Positions 11,533 through 25,200 of a stretch of DNA of 64,000 nt are shown here, one piece after another (position 1 is the first letter of the stretch; each line of letters opens with the position of its first letter). The notes below the pieces were generated by a model that was not told the origin of the DNA, made no database searches, and saw only the letters and a program-made list of their open reading frames with translations. This stretch comes from Xestospongia muta (lineage: Eukaryota > Porifera > Demospongiae > Haplosclerida > Petrosiidae), in contig OY848917.1 in NCBI GenBank assembly GCA_963693285.1, forward strand, positions 10,540,192 through 10,604,191, in the 5' to 3' direction. The position numbers and the translations under genes are program-made.

Positions 11533-12517
11533 CTATTTCATTGTTGGGAATAATGACATAACTCCATCATTGAAACATTTAACTAAATGAGCTGTCATTT
11601 CTTTCTGACAGAACTTGAGTGAGTTGGCTCCAAAAGCGATTCCAGTAGCTATAGCAATTGCAAATAGACCACGATCTATACTTCCTTCTTGTTTCTGGGT
11701 GTCCATCATCTTAATGGTGGTGGATCCAAATAGGTTACCTATAACCTCAGTTGTTGTCTTGTCAACCGAGTCATAAACACACTCCACACCATTCTTGCTC
11801 CTAACAGTTGAAGCAACAATCCAATGGTCCTCACGACTATGAATCACCTGAATCTGGTTCTTTACAGCTTCTTTCACTTGCTCCTTAGATTGAAGGAGTG
11901 TTGACTGAAGTCCACCAAGTTTAGGGAACTGCTTATTTAAGAGCTGCTGGACAAAGTTGATATGAAGATCTGATAACTTTCTCCCACACACAATACTCTC
12001 ATTTTCTGGACTACTGTTCACATCTGTAATATTTTCAAGCTTCCTTTTATTCTCAGGTGGCTCATTCTCATTTCTAGTAGTGCTTGTAGATAAAACATAC
12101 TTGATAAACTTTTCAGCTTTAGCCACATACTTCACATCCCCCTCAAATTTCAGTAAGCAAGGGATTTCTAATCCACCCTGAGGTAAATCTGCAGAATACC
12201 TTCTACAGGAGGCTGTAATTTGAGACACTATTGTGCCCCCTCGTTGAAGAAACATGGAGCAGATGGATGACATGTTTTTGGGAACATGGCCTACAGTGGT
12301 AGTTCCATGAAGCACAGCCACAGCGAAGGGATCTTGAGTGTTTCCGTATTCCTTTCTGCATGGCAGTTCTTCTCCAACAATAGGAGTCCAAAACGCACTG
12401 GTATACATGGTAGCCACGAACCATCGCTTCAACACTAAAAGTACCCATTGCAATAGGCCCACAGGCACTACTCTTGCCGGCTAGGGGCCAGACATTGCAC
12501 GTGTATACACGATACAC
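11533..12517 (-). pseudogene. HIRAN-like plus C48 (Ulp1)-like protease ORF, broken
   Basis: A 311-codon open frame (12468-11533) joins two domains. Residues ~25-110 match a HIRAN-like fold: WTPIVGEELPCRKEYGN, then DPFAVAVLHGTTTVGHVP and PQGGLEIPCLLKFEGD. Its first strand, MVRGYHVYQCV, lies in a different frame (12517-12203), so a frameshift near 12400 separates the true start from the rest. A basic, polar linker follows, then from ~175 a C48-like cysteine-protease region: HSREDHWIVAST (catalytic His), VECVYDSVD (Asp), MDTQKQEGS (Gln) and SIDRGLFAIAIATG. In active relatives the last block normally has Cys directly before the Gly; here that codon is CGT (Arg, 11671-11673), one transition from TGT. 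HIRAN domains bind DNA 3' ends in helicase-like factors; C48 enzymes cleave ubiquitin-like proteins. Such fusions occur as accessory ORFs in transposons, and its convergent placement with a pogo transposase fits that. It could also be an expressed non-catalytic relic. Confidence 0.65.
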
Positions 12518-12689
12518 AGTATATACATGAAAAATTGTCTAAAATGTAGATAGATGTACATACATGACTGTCGAAAACAGTACACGAATTTTGAACGTGT
12601 ATTTAATAACCACACCTCCTTAGTATCAAGTAAAATGGCTGCTACCACATCTGTTGACTACTCCCACTTTTTCTCCTTTCCATCGCTCA

Positions 12690-12960
12690 TCCTACGTTGG
12701 ACATTGAACCTTTGAAGTTTTGGATGGAAAGGAAAGATAGCCCTTTATATAATTTAGCATTACAATTACACTCAGTACCCTGTAGTTCTGCTTCTGTCGA
12801 GTGGCTATTTTCCAAAGCAGGAATAGTTTTAAGCCAGTGGCAAACTCATTTACAAAGTTCTCAAATAGAACAGCTACTTTTTTTGGAAATGAAAGTTGAG
12901 CTTAGTACAAAGTCCTCCATTTCTTATTACTTGATTGATCAGACAAATGAGATATTATAA
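12690..12960 (+). pseudogene. hAT transposase C-terminal fragment
   Basis: An open frame of ~88 codons reads LDIEPLKFWMERKDSP, then VPCSSASVEWLFSKAGI and IEQLLFLEMKVEL before a stop. The (D)PLKFW, P(C)SSA-x-VE-x-LFS-x-AG and LLFL blocks are the hAT dimerisation domain at the very end of the protein. The rest of the transposase is absent, so only the 3' tip of an element remains. It lies ~330 bp upstream of the first FBH1 exon recognised here. Confidence 0.75.
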
Positions 12961-13294
12961 AACTTTGTGTCATAAATTGTAGATGCTTAACTTAAAATGG
13001 GTAAAGTATTTTTTGTAGATAATCATAAAAAGTATGTGTTAAATATCAATAAATATATCATTGTATTGTGTAGTTGTTGTTATTAAGTTTTAACATAGAG
13101 CATTGTATAAATCATTGAATATGATGGTTATATATTTGCATGTGTTGCATACTGACATGAAGAAATGTTGTGCAACTAATCACAAAATAGAAATCGTTTT
13201 GTCCTATAAATAATTTATTAGCTATTTTCTATAGTACGTATATTCGTTGTTATTTTCATTAATTACATTTTCAGTATATTGTTTATATTTTCAG

Positions 13295-16200
13295 TATCTT
13301 GTATGGAGAAAACTCTATTATAAAGTGAAGATCAAAGGAGAGGATGATGATGTGAAACAGTATGTTCAAGAACAGGGTCTTCTAGATCAAAGTCATTTCA
13401 TAGAGAGAATTGTGAGGTAAGTATTGTAATGTAATCATGCTGTGTGTTTGGATTCATGTAAACAGAGCATTGATCATTGCATTGGTCATTGCATTGGTCC
13501 TGCTTAACATTAAACAAATCTAATAATGGTTTGAATGTTACTCAGCATTGTTGCATATGTTGAATACTACAGCTACTGTTGCGTATATGCATTGTTTTGC
13601 AGTAAAAATTTTTCACATTTTTGCAATTTGCAATTACTTCATGAAATTTTTTAATGGACACATTGGTGATTTGTGTATCAAACTTTTTCATTGGGATTTT
13701 CTCAAGCAACAATGCTGATAGAGCTTACTAAGATGGAAAAATTGGACTGCCATTAAACTGAGATGTCATGGCAACAGTAGTAGTCATATTATACCATTTA
13801 GTTTAGTGACGTAATGAAAAACATTTTTTTCAAATTTACTACTAAAACATTTGTTCATATAATATTTGTATTAAGTCAAAGTCAAAGTCAAAGCTTCTTA
13901 CAAAATCTTCAATATAATTAGCAGTATTCTAGCAGTCTCAAAGTAATGTCAATGTATTAATTGTGTGAAGATAATGTCAGCTGGTCAAAGTTATGAGGTT
14001 ACCTTTGATATTATGTCCATATCAAAGATTTAGTAGGTTGATAAATAATTTTTAGGTCATGGAAGTCAATGCCTAAACTTCATTAAGCTCATCAATGATA
14101 TCTTTACAGATTAAGTCAGTATTTATAAATTTTTGCATCAATGTTTACTTATTTAAATATGTAGCCACTCATGTGATATTAATATGGATAATATATATCA
14201 CATGATCATGCACATTTATACATATTATAGTTAAATAAACCAATAACAATATGTCAAAACTGTAATGTCTGTGCTTACTATTGACAAAGATTTATTGCGA
14301 TTATAACACAAAAACACAGATACAAAAACAACCTCTAGAAAAGCATGAGGAACCAACACAACTGAGCCTGCTCTAACCATAATAATATTCATACATAATT
14401 ATTAGTAACACAATTAAGATCCACTACTCTCCTTCCTTCTTACAAAAGAAATGAAACAACAATACATGATAGAATGTATAATAAATTCACTAACTATTAT
14501 CCCATGACTACAATTGTCAAAAGTATCGATTTGGTGGATTACAAACTCGTTGAGGGTAGCATCGAGTAGTATTGGTTGAACAATCGTCCAAATTAATTGT
14601 CTCGGATTCACTACATGACCGGTTAGGACCAGTATTTTGATCTAACTGAGATTGAGGTTCTGGAAAGGTAACATGACTAGGATATTCCCAGGTGTCATCA
14701 AGTTCAGTACTTTGACCTTTACTCAGTAACTGGTCCACAATGTTTCCAAATGCTCCCGTCTTCAATTTCATTAAAAAACGTAACATCACCCTTCTTCTCC
14801 ACAATTTTTCACTAATCCATGAGGGGTCGATATCACAATAACTACGAACCATGACTTCCTGTCCTACTTCAAGTTGCCTGAACTGTGAATAAGTGTCATG
14901 ATTACTCTTCTGTAGACCTTGTTGGTTACGCACTTTAGTTTCTGTATTAGGTTTTAGTAAGCCCAGTACAATTCTTAAAAGTCTTTTTAGCATTAGTTCA
15001 GAGGGAGGTTTGCCAGTTGTTGAGTGTGGAGTTGCTCGGTAAAACAAGAGAAAATTCAAGAGTGTATACTGACTAGTGTGACCTTCTTTCTTTCCCTTCT
15101 TAAGAGAGTTTTTTAGAGTTTGGACCCCTCTCTCTACAGCACCATTTGTTGACAGGTGATATGGGGCTGACTTGAAATGTTTAATGCCATTGCTACTAAG
15201 AAAAATAACAAACTCATTAGAGGTAAACTGTTGGCCATTATCAGACACCAGCTGTTCAGGTAGGCCAAAAACAGAGAAAATGTGTCTTAGAACTTCGATT
15301 GTTGCCATAGTAGACATAGATGATACTTCCCAGATCTCTGGCCATTTAGAGTATCTATCAACTACAAGCAAATATGTCTTACCGAACAGTGGTCCAGCAA
15401 AATCAACATGCACAAGTTGCCATGGCTGGCTTGGCCAAGACCAAGGGTGTAATGGTGAACAAGATGGAGCATATTGAACAGATAAACATGCATCACAAGA
15501 TTTAGCTAACTGTTCAATTTCTTTATTGATTGTAAGGTACCAATTTGAGCAAGATTAAACATGGCTGATGCTCCTTCACTTATGGAAGACTCATCTTCAG
15601 TAACTGATAATGGAAAGACGAGATAGCCCATCCGCATTTCCAATTTTCCATGAGCATTAGTAGATCTGAAAATAATGTTGTAATATAGGTTAACAAAAGT
15701 ACAGCCCATCTCTGTAGTTGAACAGCTGTGATGAAAGGTATACCTTTATGAGATCCAAATATGGTAGTCATTGGTTTGTGGTCAGTAATTAAGGTAAATT
15801 CCCTACCATACAAATATTGGTTATTTCATTACACCAAATATTAATGACAACCCTTCTTTCTCAATTTGAGAATAGTTCCTTTCTGACTTTGAGAGTGTCC
15901 TGGTCTGGGAGGCAAAAGCTATAGGCTTCTCCACCCCATCTGGTATGACATGGGACAAGACTGCCCCAATGCCATATTGAGAAGCATCAGTTGCTAATCA
16001 AATAGGGAGTGAGGGATTATAATGAGAATATGAGAGATCAACTTTTCATTGGCCTTTTGTTTGTACATTCTTCAGACCACAACCATTTACAATTCTTTTG
16101 CAGTAGGCTGTTGAGGGTTGTAATGTAGATGCTAAGTTCAGTATAAATTTGCCATAATAATTAACTAAGCCTAAATAGGCTCTCGATTCAGTGACATTCT

Positions 16201-19200
16201 GAGGCTTGGGTGCATTCACAATTTTGCCTGGGGTAACATGCAAACCTTCACTATCAACAATATGGCCAAGATACTCAACATGATCACACATAAACTTACA
16301 TTTATTTTTCTTCGACGTGATTCCATGATATTGTAAACATCAGAATACTTCTTCAAGATTAGCAAGATGTTCTTGGTCGTCAACTCCTGTTATTAGTATA
16401 TTGTCAATATAGCAGATAGTATGAAGTGTCCACTGAAAAATAGCAGGAGCAGAGGCAATTCCAAAAGGCATTCTTGTATATTGGTAAAGCCCATAATGAG
16501 TGTTGGTGGTGACTAAGCCTTTGGATTGATCGTCCAGCAACATTTGCTGATATGCCTGAGACAAATCTAGTTTTGTGAATTTCTTACCTCCTGATACAGA
16601 AGCAAATAATTCTACAGGTTTTGGTAATGGGTATTGGTCAATCTCTAAGGATGGATTAAGTGTGACCTTATAGTTCACCACATATACGTATAGAGCCATT
16701 TTTTTGGGAACAGCAACGATACGTGCTGCCCAATCACTAAATACAATAGGCTAAATGATTCCAGCTGACTGGAGCTTGTCAAGTTCTCTCTCTATTCCAT
16801 CTTTAAGTGCAAAAGGTACGGGACGAGGGCGCCAGAACTTGGGGGTAGTATCAGATTTTAGACGTAGTTTTGCAAAATACTGAGACATAATTCCCAGAGT
16901 GTTACTAAATACCTTTGAATACTTGTTGATTAATAGGTCTACTCCACTGATGAGGGATGTATGCAATATTTCATGCCAATTTAGGATGAGATCACTCAAC
17001 CAATTTCGTCCTAGTAGAGCTGGTCCAGCTCCTTTGACAACTACTAGATTCAGTTCGACTTCTTGATCCTGATAATTTACATGAACAGTGATTTCTCCTA
17101 CTACATTCATCATTTCTGAAGTATATGTCTTCAATATTACATCAGACTTGCATAGTTTCTAATGAGAAAACTTTGATTTGTACTCCTGTTGTGATATAAT
17201 GGAAACAGCAGCTCAAGTGTGTGTACTTCCTTTACCAACAGGCTGTCTCCAATTCTGACTTCAACTTTGATTGGTCGACTAGCTACGTGTCAAGTCTTGA
17301 TTGGGAGATGATGACTGACTACCGCTCTTATCTTTTATTTCTTCTATATATTTTGTTCTCTGTAATCTAGAGGTATGTTTTGACCATTTGGACATCTCAC
17401 TTAGGTGAAGACTACTAACTAGACGTTAGCCTCCTATAGGTCCTTTTACTGCGACAGACAGCTTTCAAGTGACCCCTTTTGCCACATTTCAAACAATCGA
17501 CATCTTTATAGCAACACTGACTGGCGGTATGATTCGATTTACCACACCAGTAACACGTTGTACTTAAAGAAGAGATTTGATTATTGAGACCACTTGGGAC
17601 TGTAGCAGCATTCTTTATTGCTAGCGTTTGTTTGTCAATCGACTCGATACTTTGAGCCATCTCCACGGCTTTCGTGAATGTTAGCTGATCCTCTAATAGT
17701 AGTCGCTTTTGAGTCAATTCTTTCCAAAGTCCATACACCAAGCAATCTCTTAAGGCATCATCGAGGTATGCCTCGAACTGACAGTGAGTCGATAACCGCT
17801 TTAATTCAGCTACATACTCAGCAACACTTTCCTCCTATTTTTGGGTCCTCTTGTGAAATTGAAACCACTCAGCAATCACTGACAGAGCAGGTTGGCAATG
17901 CTTCTTAAGTATTTCCGTTATGTTTTCGAACTTTTTGTCCTTGGGTAAGCTAGGCTGTAAGAAGCTCCTGAGTAATGCATAGGTACTTTTTCCTACAATG
18001 GTTAGAAACATGGGAACTCTCTTCTCCTCTGGCACCTCGTTTGTCATGAAGAACAGATTAACTTGCTCCACATAAACTGAAAATGACTCTGCCGATGGCT
18101 CAAACTCTAGCATTTCACCATATGCGGGTTTAAATGCCATCTTCGTCGCCACTGTAATATCTGTGCTTACTATTTACAAACATTTATTACGATTATAACA
18201 CAAAGACACAGACACAAAAACAACCTCTAGAAAAGCATGAGGAACCAACACAACTGAGCCTGTTCTAACCATAACAATATTCATACATAATTATTTGTAA
18301 CACAATTAAGATCCACTACAGAAACAAATACCATAAGTTTTGTATTATCAATGAGACCTTTGCAAAATAACTTCAAACATGACTCAAGTTAACATCTGAA
18401 ACTTCCTAATAATTACCATGCATAACTCCAGCTAAAAATGTAGGGTTACTTCTTTGAACTCTTTTGATAATAAATTTCTTCATTACAAGGATGGTGATTT
18501 TCTATTGTTGGAATAATAAAAAGCACTTATGACTATACTAGATTACTCTGATAATTTGTCAAATCCAGTAAAATCAATGTCAGAATCAAAAAAAGCTCTA
18601 CAAATCATTCTTATCTAAAGAAATATCATTAATCACACTGTATGAGAATAGACCATGAAGACCAAATGTAAATCTATGAAGACATACCCATACCATTACT
18701 AGTAGTGACACAAGTAGTATATCTTAGATTGTTTACCAAAAAATCTCTTGAATAACATAATTACAAAATAAACAACAGAAAAGGAGTCATACAAGAAAAA
18801 ATTACCACTGCCAATATACAAACTAGACCACTCTACAGGTGAACTGAACAACCAATACAAGACATTAAATACTAACTCCAAAAACCATATTACATCATAG
18901 AAGAATACAGTAATTATCCTTGATGAAATACCACATTTCCTCATCCTTAACTCAAAAACACAAACCTTACTATAACAAATACCCAATATTCAATAATTAT
19001 TTTAAAAAAGAAAATAACTTTCAGGAGGTCAACTTGGTTGAATCGAACAACGTACTTGCATATTATTTGATGACATATCAACTTGAGATGCAATGGAATT
19101 TGAAAGTTTGTTAGTAGTATGAGTGCTAAAACTGGAGAGTTCTGTTCAGTGAACAAGTCAGAATTAACTATTGGTTGGATAGTCATGTCTGCAAAAACAT

Positions 19201-22200
19201 TATCAGAGTTCATTTTTTGTGTCGGAGTCTGTACTAGTACCTGTCTCAATGTCTATTGCACTATATCTTCTTCTAACACTATATATATGATGACTAACTG
19301 TATTTAGCCAATGCCTAAGTTGACGAGGTAAGACAAATGATATGTAATGTTTAACACTGTTCCTGACATCTACTTGGAACCAGTTGCTCAAACATTTCAG
19401 CTAAAAATAGTAATTTTAACCCAAAAAGAAAAGTTATTTCAAGCTATTGTTTCGTGTTATATTACTGTAGTTTTACCCAATAGAAAGATCATTTTGAACA
19501 TGTTGACAGGTCTTTAATTTTAAATTAAATAAAATGAAAGTTCAAGAAGTGATTTTTACTTTAGATATTAATAAAAGAGGTAATCAAGGTAACCAACTAA
19601 TCAGTGAAATTCTTAATCCCAGTTATTACAGACAGACCAATATAAATGGTTGACCACACTCTTTTCCCATTCTCCAATTATTTCACACCCCCTTTGTTTT
19701 GGCAGTGCTTTAACCTTCTTGCAGAAATCTAGATGTATGAGTAAAGTAGGAAATTACTTCAAATTAATTTAGCTAGCCAGAAAGATGCTGACCTTTGGCA
19801 ACATGCCGTACATCATAGTAATGCTTTTTCATATATATAAATTAATACATCTTTACTTCCTTTCTTTGTTAAAGGGTTTATATTAGACAAATAAAAGAAT
19901 TTTTGGTTTCTGGTTATCATCACCTAAAATGTGAAAACACCAGACATTAATTTACCACCTCATTATTAATCAAAAAATCCAACATCGTCTTTCATTTGCT
20001 CTATTTAAACAGTTTCAATCTGTTTTCCAGACAAACTAGTGTTACAAACTTTTGTAATAGCTGGGACCCATATATTTGTCTAACAGCTCATGGCAGGTTT
20101 AAAAAGGCCTGTCCCCTCAAAAGTGAGATCAACCTCCTGCTCAAGCTCACAGTGAAAAAGGAAGAATAGACAAATGAAATTATAAGAAGCCAATCAGTAT
20201 CGTTTTGCTAAAGACTTAGTAAATGATTCTTTAAACTTAACATCTTTCATAACATATTATGTTATGTAGTGAAAAGATGTAGTTACTATCCAACCTGGTT
20301 GGTTGAAATAGCTTTTACTGTTGACAATCATTCTCTGTCTCATTCATAGTGAGGTGGATCAGCTAGAAATAGTGTATACTTAGTCTTTTCACATAGCTTG
20401 TTTGTAGTTGATTATATGTTTATAATAGAATATTTGCACTAATTTCATCAGAGTCATGTAAAAACATCTTCACAACTCTTTATGAATGTCTGTCAAGATA
20501 AATACAACACAATTTCTTCGCATGGATTTTTTTCCAATTTTTTGTAACAATAACATATTTGAGATAGAGGAATGCTATCATCAGCAGTGTCCCTGAGTTG
20601 AGAATAACGAGTCAGAGGTAAAGTCTTTTTTGTGCATTCCACGTTTTGATTTTTGGGGTTAATATCCTTCACTATGACTATTCTGTGTGGCCTAATTATT
20701 CAATAATTTTTTTCCAAAGGCCCAGCAGTCAAGTTAAAACTTGTAATTCACATTTTAAGAAACTTAAATAAGCACTTCAATCAGAAGTATAAGAATACAA
20801 AACCACATTGAAAGCACAATAAAGTAGAAAACACCTTTTAACTACTAATGATTACATATTTTATCCATTAAAACAACATAACTCTGTGAATATATTTATG
20901 GACAGTCTTTGGCCTGTTATACATTCTAATTATATTGAGGCATATCACATATCCAGAAACTTTGTATCCAATATCTTTCATAAAATCATATTTCTTGATT
21001 TAATTTTGCAACTTCAGTACAAAACTCTTTAGTTGGCTTTTTATAAAATGAGTGCATTTGAACCACAAGTTCTTGAGCTATTTCACAACGAGTATCTCTC
21101 ACCATGGGATAGCTTTCTTTCCCCTTTTGTTGGTTTGTTAATCCATTCCATAATAAATGGCGTCCATGTATCTGGTATTTTAAATTTACACTTCATTTTA
21201 AAAGCAGAAAAAGCAACAGAAATGTTATCACATTAACTGTAGCTGGGAGCACTGTGTAAAAAGGCTGTTTTAAGTTTGAAAATATTGTATAAAAATAGTA
21301 CTATCAATTTCTCTTCATTGGTTTTCTTTCAATTATTTTGTCGTCATTCTTCTCAGGTCATTCTGGGTCGTGAACTTCCAGTCTTTTCAATTAAATCTTC
21401 CTCAAAGGGAAACAGCTTTATCATATCACTATCTTCAATTTAACTATCCCCTGTCTCAGAAGTTGTCTTTTCTGTTCTGTTTTCACTCGGAGCATCTTTC
21501 TCTGACTCACTCTTGTCACGATCATAGCCATGTCCATGTGTCCTTTCCACAAAACTTAGTCCATCTGATTCTGGCATCTCGACTCCCTTCTCTCAGGTTG
21601 ATTCCAATCCATTGGGCTTGGCTTCTTTTGAGACTTTCATTCTGGCCTGTGACCCTGTGGTCACTACTCAAGCTTGATGCTCCTCTTGACTGCACTTGTA
21701 ATTCTGCTAGCAACTCCTTCTCGTCTTCTCTGAGTCTCCTAGCAATGTGTTTCATCAGAGGGACATCCATTCCCAGCAGCATGTCCTCTGGTAAATGTAA
21801 TGTTACAGCTGCCTCGACATTGTAAATTTCTCCATCAACTTTAATCTGTACTCTAGCAATTGGGAAAGTTGCTTGATGTCCATTAGCACTCCACAATGTA
21901 ACAGTCTACAAACTTTGAGTGTACTGACGTCTTTGAGCTTCCTGTGTCTAGCTGGATATTATTGGCAAGTATCCCATTAATCTTGCCTTGACACTGGAAC
22001 TGATTGATTCCTTTGTCAATCTCATGCCCTCTTGCTAGAGTTCTTTCGGGACAATGTCAAGCCATGTGGCCTGGCTTCCACACTTGAAGCAGGTAATTGG
22101 TTCCTTATGAATCCTTGGGTTATATTCACTTTTCTCTGCTCTCCCATGACTCTGGTGAACTCGCTGTTGCGTCTTAATCCAGGGTTGTTCACTTGAAAAT

Positions 22201-25200
22201 GTTGTTCCAGCATGGTTAGTTTCACTTTGCATTGGGAAGGTTGACCTTCATGACTCTTGCGATTTCTCTGAAGCCCTGAACACTTGTATGAGCTCTGCTA
22301 CTTCATAGGGATTCTGAGGTCTGGCTCAAATTATCCACTGCTTCATTGTGTCAGGCATTCCTTGCCAGGGCCACTTTCCTCTGGAGTAAGCTATCGCTTT
22401 ATACTGCATACTCTTCTGGCTTCATTTCTTAAGTGAGCTTCAAATTTCTCAACTGCTGTCAACTTCCTTTCATGGTAGCATTGAATCGCCTCTTCAATAC
22501 TTCCTTAATCTTTAGTAGGTTTCTTCATATGTTAATCCAGCACATGCATCCCTTGCTCTTCCTTGAAGTTTGGATATCAGATGTCTTACACACTCTTCCT
22601 TGGGTATGTCTTGCAAATGCATGACTCTTTCCAACGTTTTCAGGAATCCCTCAATGTCTTCACCATCCTTGTAGCATGCTAGCTCTACTCAAGATCCTTG
22701 AGATTGCTGTTGTTGAGCCATCAACTCGATCATCTGCTGTTGTGTTTGAGCTAACATCTCTAATGCTCTTTCCATTTTGTCTTCTTTTGAGATGTTTTTT
22801 GATGTTCTCGGGGGTAATCACTAATGTAGTTTGCCTGAGATAATCCTCATATTCTCTTGCTCCATCTTTGCTCTGATTCTGATAGAGAATTTTTGCCTCC
22901 ACTCTTTGGTACTCGTTGATCCAGCCTCTAAGTTGTATTCAGTGTGTCTTTGGTTCTTCTGTTTCCGAGAGATCCCACCGCTGCCACCAAATTGTTACAA
23001 ATTGTTACGTGTAGATGGTACAATGAGTTGCACCCAGTTTTGGGTTAAAAATACTTTATTAATGAATATAATTGAGTAAAACCAAGCCTACTATTAATAT
23101 GATTGAGTTACTTATATAGTCTCATACCTGGATCAATTTACAGTTGACCAATCAGATTTCTTCAGATCTCGCTCGCATTGACCAATCAGATTTCTTTTTT
23201 TTATTTTGATCCACTTGCTCTGTTATCTCTTCAGCTTATTCTTCCATTACAAAGGCCAAGGCTGGCTACTTCATCAAAGCTCCTTCTGTTTTTCTTTAAG
23301 TTGTACATTAACAATGCGTTTTTTTCCTTGAGTTTTATTCCCCTATTTTGGTCAGGATCTGCCACAACCAAACATGGTAGTAGTGGGAACCTTGTTGTCA
23401 ATAGATTCATGTATTGACCATTGTCAATTTTTTCCACAACACATAACAATAATACTTCTTGCGTTGAAAGTAGTTTTGCATCTATTTCACTTGGTTGGCC
23501 TATTGAATGAGTAGAAACATGTATTTGTAAATAAAGTTGACACACCTTAGTGACTAAGGTACAACTGTATATTCATTTGCATTCATAAGGCCCAATTGCA
23601 ACAATAGATTCAATACTTTCCATTGGAGTTACCTGATCTTCCATAATCATAAGCTGATCCAAGTGGCAATAATAATGCTGATAACAATTGTACAAATTTT
23701 ATGCCTGCATTCATGGGAAGAATGCTTTTAGTGATGAGCTGTGTTTCAAACTCTTTGAGATAATTTGCCTTAGATCTATATTATGCACTGCAGCAAGGTT
23801 AAGCTCTTTAGTGCATTTTTCTTTATGGAATTAACTTCCATCTATTAATGCTTCATACAACTTATGAGGTATTAATAGCATGAACAGATTGTTTTGTAGT
23901 AAACATTGATCAGAAAATACCCGGCTATACAAATACTGTGAATACATTATCATTGACAGGAAATAAATCTAATAAAACTAGTATAAGTACTGGCTATATC
24001 ACAATGTAGTTATAAGTACTTATAGACTGTACTTATAACAATAGCCATTTTAAGAAAGCTTACAAGTGCTTTATTTCAATTTTATAAGCTATGAAAACTA
24101 ACAAATGATAACACCATTTTTTCACAGTGCATTCTTTTGGTTTAGAAAGTCAAAACTCTCTGGTGGAGCTATTTGATAATTTACCATAGCACCATCCCAC
24201 TCTTGAGACTGTGTAGTGTTACTGATAGTTAACATTGTTCTAGTAAACACCAACAGTAACATAATTATAATCTTAACAACTCAAACTTCTATAGATGTCA
24301 AACAGGAATAGGAAATAATACAGTTATATCACAAATACACTACAACTTTTGTAGTTAGCAGCTGCAATAAACATTGCACTGTTGCTTTTGTAATTGATGT
24401 TGAAAATATGATAACATGTGAACCATATTAACAGGCCTTTTGAAAATGCTTTCACGGACCAAAGCATATCCTGCTTTATTAAGAGGAAATATTGGCTTGT
24501 CTCATCTTCTAGTTTATTCAATGACTCTTGGACAATTTCTCTGAGGTTGTAGTGAAACCATTATCTTAGATCAGTAGATATATGCACTGTAAAAAAAGTC
24601 TCATGGAGAAGCTAAATTTGTTGTATGGGCATTGTCATAAAGTCTATCTTGGACACTTAATGAACTACTGTTCTAGAGGCCCTCATAAAGTGTACAATGG
24701 AGTCCATGTGAAGTGTATCAGCCACACTTATATAATTATTATTGATGGAAGTGAAGTAGAGAAATGAACACTTCTCAAAGAGTGTCTTGAGGTTGTATTT
24801 ATTATCTACTATCTCATGACGTCTCATTGGAAATGTAAACCTAAGAAGTTCATTCACTATCTGTGAAATATAATGTAGAGTTTATATTAATACATTTTTA
24901 AATGTATTTCCAACAAAGAACACATCTACAGGTATAGTAGGATTATATAATGGGGATTGAGAACTAGCAATTTCTGATAAATGTAGCTTTTCTTTTTCCT
25001 TGTATGCATGTGATTTAGATTTACATTTGTTGTTTCTATCTCATCTAAATTCCTTGAAGGAATTCTTCAATGATTTAACAGTAGCACCCTACACACACAC
25101 TCAACAAATGCTATAGAATAAATACAATCAACATTGCGTGTGGAGTTCCATAAAAGTGCATACAATCAACATTGCGTGTGGAGTTCCATAAAAGTGCATA

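Larger units (their letters stand above)
14261..18320 (-). mobile_element. Ty3/gypsy LTR retrotransposon, complete but defective
   Basis: A 4060-bp minus-oriented element between two 168-bp LTRs (14261-14428 and 18153-18320). The LTRs are highly similar with about a dozen differences. Flanking 5-mers aaaac (left) and gaaac (right) nearly match and are a plausible target duplication. In element order: LTR, primer-binding region, gag with two zinc knuckles, protease, reverse transcriptase, RNase H, integrase, purine-rich tract, LTR. It sits in FBH1 intron 1 in antisense orientation. Multiple stops and frameshifts plus altered protease and RT catalytic motifs indicate loss of autonomy, while the integrase frame is still open. 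Confidence 0.93.

Noticed and set aside
12203..12517. Separate 104-codon minus protein
   Set aside because: Its first ~40 residues are the true N-terminus of the HIRAN-like protein in a shifted frame; after the frameshift the reading is noise.
21370..21825. 151-codon plus-strand ORF as a gene
   Set aside because: It is antisense to the recognisable retroelement protease segment (21896-21522), whose text matches a known family; the plus frame is a shadow.
24582..24767. Plus-strand 61-codon ORF
   Set aside because: Antisense to the minus-strand exon-like block with a strong acceptor at 24862.
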